DNA of 6,857 nucleotides from NAT127 sp041655035 (lineage in GTDB: Bacteria > Pseudomonadota > Gammaproteobacteria > Pseudomonadales > Porticoccaceae), in NCBI GenBank assembly GCA_041655035.1, contig JBAZCN010000168.1, positions 1-6,857 on the forward strand, in the 5' to 3' direction. Below are positions 5,556 through 6,857 of this stretch, piece by piece. The number at the start of each line of letters is the position of its first letter. The stretch's first letter is position 1. The notes under the pieces were generated by a model. It made no database searches. It worked only from the letters and a program-made list of their open reading frames with translations, and was not told the origin of the DNA. Made by a program: the position numbers and the translations under genes.

Positions 5556-5636
5556 AGGTGGCGGGAGAACAACCGCCGGGGAGCCGCGACAGCACAGTCT
5601 GCTCGGTGGCGTTAATCACCCAACTGGAGAAGGTAA
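5555..5636 (+). promoter_or_regulatory. rplK mRNA leader, candidate L1 feedback site
   Basis: In E. coli, free L1 binds the leader just upstream of rplK and represses translation of L11 and L1. Here the leader is structured. GGCGG (5560-5564) can pair with CCGCC (5573-5577), and GGTG (5557-5560) can alternatively pair with CACC (5617-5620), closing the whole region. An internal bulged hairpin spans about 5583-5607 (AGCA/TGCT with CCG/CGG). The ribosome-binding site GGAG (5626-5629) lies just beyond. I did not verify a match to the 23S L1-binding site, so the assignment rests mainly on position. Confidence 0.45.
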
Positions 5637-6068
5637 ATGGCAAAAAAGGTAAATGCTTATATCAAGCTGCAGGTCAAGGCCGGGCAGGCAAACCCGAGTC
5701 CGCCGGTCGGCCCCGCACTGGGTCAGCACGGCGTCAACATCATGGAATTCTGTAAAGCATTCAACGCCCAGACCCAGTCCCTGGAGCAAGGCACGCCGAC
5801 ACCGGTGGTCATCACGGTCTACAGTGATCGCAGCTTCACCTTCGTGATGAAAACGCCTCCTGCGTCCTTTCTGCTCAAGAAGGCTGCAGGCGTTTCCTCG
5901 GGCAGTGCGCGTCCCAATACCGACAAGGTCGGCAAGGTGACCCGTGAGCAACTGGAAGAAATCGCCAAGACCAAGACCCCGGATCTGACCGCGGCTGATC
6001 TCGATGGCGCGGTAAGAACGATTGCCGGCTCCGCCCGCGCAATGGGCCTGACAGTGGAGGGATTGTAA
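5637..6068 (+). CDS. rplK: 50S ribosomal protein L11
   Basis: The 143-residue protein binds the GTPase-associated centre of 23S rRNA at the base of the L7/L12 stalk. It helps stimulate EF-G and RelA. The N-terminal domain (1-70) has the proline-rich signature NPSPPVGPALGQHGVNI at 19-35, the thiostrepton-contact region. The linker MKTPPA is at 71-76. The C-terminal RNA-binding domain has SFLLKKAAG at 77-85 and ends RTIAGSARAMGLTVEG. E. coli L11 has 142 residues. GGAG sits 7 nt before the ATG. The stop codon shares one base with the rplA start (TAATG), a classic coupled junction. Confidence 0.98.
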   Translation: MAKKVNAYIKLQVKAGQANPSPPVGPALGQHGVNIMEFCKAFNAQTQSLEQGTPTPVVITVYSDRSFTFVMKTPPASFLLKKAAGVSSGSARPNTDKVGKVTREQLEEIAKTKTPDLTAADLDGAVRTIAGSARAMGLTVEGL

Positions 6069-6763
6069 TGGCCAAGTTGTCCAAGCGCGCACGGGCGATC
6101 CGTGAAAAGGTCGATCCCACCAAGCTCTACGGCATTGATGAGGCCGTGGCGCTGTTGAAAGAGCTGTCCACCGTCAAGTTCGAGGAAACCTTCGATGTCG
6201 CCGTCAATCTCGGCATCGATCCTCGCAAGTCCGACCAGGCTGTCCGCGGTGCCACCACGCTGCCCCACGGCACAGGCAAGACTGTTCGTGTAGCGGTATT
6301 CACCCAGGGCGAAGCCGCTGAAAATGCCAAAGCGGCCGGTGCCGACATCGTCGGCATGGAAGATCTCGCCGAGCAGGTAAAGGCCGGTAATCTGGACTTC
6401 GATGTGGTGATCGCCGATCCCGCCGCCATGCGCGTCGTCGGCCAGCTGGGCCAGATCCTCGGCCCCAGAGGGCTGATGCCGAACCCCAAAACGGGTACGG
6501 TGACTCCCGACGTGGTCACTGCGGTCAAGAATGCCAAGGCCGGACAGGTGCGTTTCCGCGCTGACAAAAATGGAATTATTCACGGCGGCATTGGTCGTAT
6601 CAGTTTTGACGCCGTGGCCATCAAGGAAAATATTGAGGCTCTCGTCGCCGAGCTCAAGAAGGTGAAGCCGGCCTCCGCCAAGGGTATCTACGTCAAGCGC
6701 GTGACCTTGTCGACCACCATGGGCCCTGGCCTGGCCATCGACCAGTCTTCTCTGGAAGCCTGA
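6068..6763 (+). CDS. rplA: 50S ribosomal protein L1
   Basis: The 231-residue primary 23S rRNA-binding protein forms the mobile L1 stalk that moves deacylated tRNA out of the E site. It is also the expected translational repressor of its own rplK-rplA mRNA. The N-terminal segment of the RNA-binding domain I (about 1-66) starts MAKLSKRARAIREKVD. Domain II (about 67-160) holds the family signature LGPRGLMPNPKTGTVT at 131-146. Domain I resumes to the end, including VRFRADKNGIIHGGIG near 160-175. Length is close to E. coli L1 (234). GGAGGG lies 6 nt before the ATG, inside the end of rplK, and the start overlaps the rplK stop by one base. Confidence 0.98.
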   Translation: MAKLSKRARAIREKVDPTKLYGIDEAVALLKELSTVKFEETFDVAVNLGIDPRKSDQAVRGATTLPHGTGKTVRVAVFTQGEAAENAKAAGADIVGMEDLAEQVKAGNLDFDVVIADPAAMRVVGQLGQILGPRGLMPNPKTGTVTPDVVTAVKNAKAGQVRFRADKNGIIHGGIGRISFDAVAIKENIEALVAELKKVKPASAKGIYVKRVTLSTTMGPGLAIDQSSLEA

Positions 6764-6776
6764 GTCGGTCAATAGA

Positions 6777-6816
6777 CTTTGGGGTCCCGGCCCACTCAGG
6801 GCCGGGACCGTCAAAG
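6777..6816. other. Long hairpin between rplA and the rplJ leader
   Basis: An 11-bp perfect stem, GGTCCCGGCCC (6783-6793) with GGGCCGGGACC (6799-6809), has an ACTCA loop. A lower stem, CTTTG (6777-6781) with CAAAG (6812-6816), is separated from it by a small internal loop. The sequence after it (ACCGTAGG) has no T-tract, so it is not an intrinsic terminator. It abuts the L10-type leader and may be an RNase III processing site or a structural upper part of that leader; this is inferred. Confidence 0.65.
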
Positions 6817-6857
6817 ACCGTAGGTGGCGGGCACCACGCCTTAATTATGCGGCCGGA
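6811..6857 (+). promoter_or_regulatory. L10 leader of rplJ-rplL (truncated by window end)
   Basis: The sequence AAAGACCGTAGGTG (6813-6826), then CCTTAAT (6839-6845) and TGCGG (6848-6852), follows the E. coli rplJ leader element, which reads AGACCGCAGGTG ... CTTAAT ... TGCG ... AGACGGT. In E. coli the L10-L12 complex binds this structure and blocks rplJ translation. The 3' strand of the closing helix and rplJ itself lie beyond the window. The identification relies on recalled E. coli sequence plus position directly after rplA. Confidence 0.78.

Overview
This window is a conserved rRNA and translation/transcription locus of a gammaproteobacterium, with every gene on the + strand. Gene order drives that assignment: the 3' end of an rRNA operon, birA, a pantothenate kinase gene, tRNA-Thr/Tyr/Gly/Thr, tuf, tRNA-Trp, secE, nusG, rplK, rplA and the start of the rplJ leader. 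E. coli has the same backbone (rrnB, murB, birA, coaA, thrU-tyrU-glyT-thrT-tufB, secE-nusG, rplKAJL-rpoBC). The type III pantothenate kinase (coaX) and the tRNA-Trp between tuf and secE are closer to Pseudomonas and its marine relatives. GC content looks moderately high. I cannot name the genus; a marine gammaproteobacterium (Marinobacter, Microbulbifer or Halieaceae type) is only a guess from the EF-Tu sequence.

Layout. Positions 1-391 are the last part of 23S rRNA, including the sarcin-ricin loop. After a 149-nt spacer comes 5S rRNA (541-660), then a strong intrinsic terminator (669-702). Two back-to-back hairpins (761-803) lie between that terminator and birA. birA (862-1830) and coaX (1827-2558) overlap by four bases in an ATGA junction. 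A promoter-like sequence with a GC-rich discriminator (2636-2670) precedes tRNA-Thr(TGT), tRNA-Tyr(GTA), tRNA-Gly(TCC) and tRNA-Thr(GGT). tuf (3219-4412) follows, then a hairpin without a T-tract, tRNA-Trp(CCA), secE (4602-4970), nusG (4980-5513), a 123-nt leader, rplK (5637-6068), rplA (6068-6763), and a long hairpin running into the truncated L10-type leader of rplJ (outside the window).

How the parts relate. Almost everything serves protein synthesis: rRNA, five tRNAs, EF-Tu, ribosomal proteins L11 and L1, and NusG, which acts on elongating RNA polymerase and couples it to ribosomes. SecE is a core subunit of the protein-export channel. BirA and CoaX are cofactor enzymes (biotin attachment and the first step of coenzyme A synthesis). 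The two ribosomal-protein leaders are where L1 and L10(-L12) feedback would act.

I found no mobile element, CRISPR array, phage gene, defence system or unknown protein family. The window is essentially ordinary housekeeping DNA. The points worth a second look are regulatory or evolutionary: a possible second promoter inside the tRNA cluster, an 11-nt sequence shared by the rplK and rplJ leaders, several strong hairpins without T-tracts, a synonymous-codon shift along tuf, and coaX standing where E. coli has the unrelated coaA.
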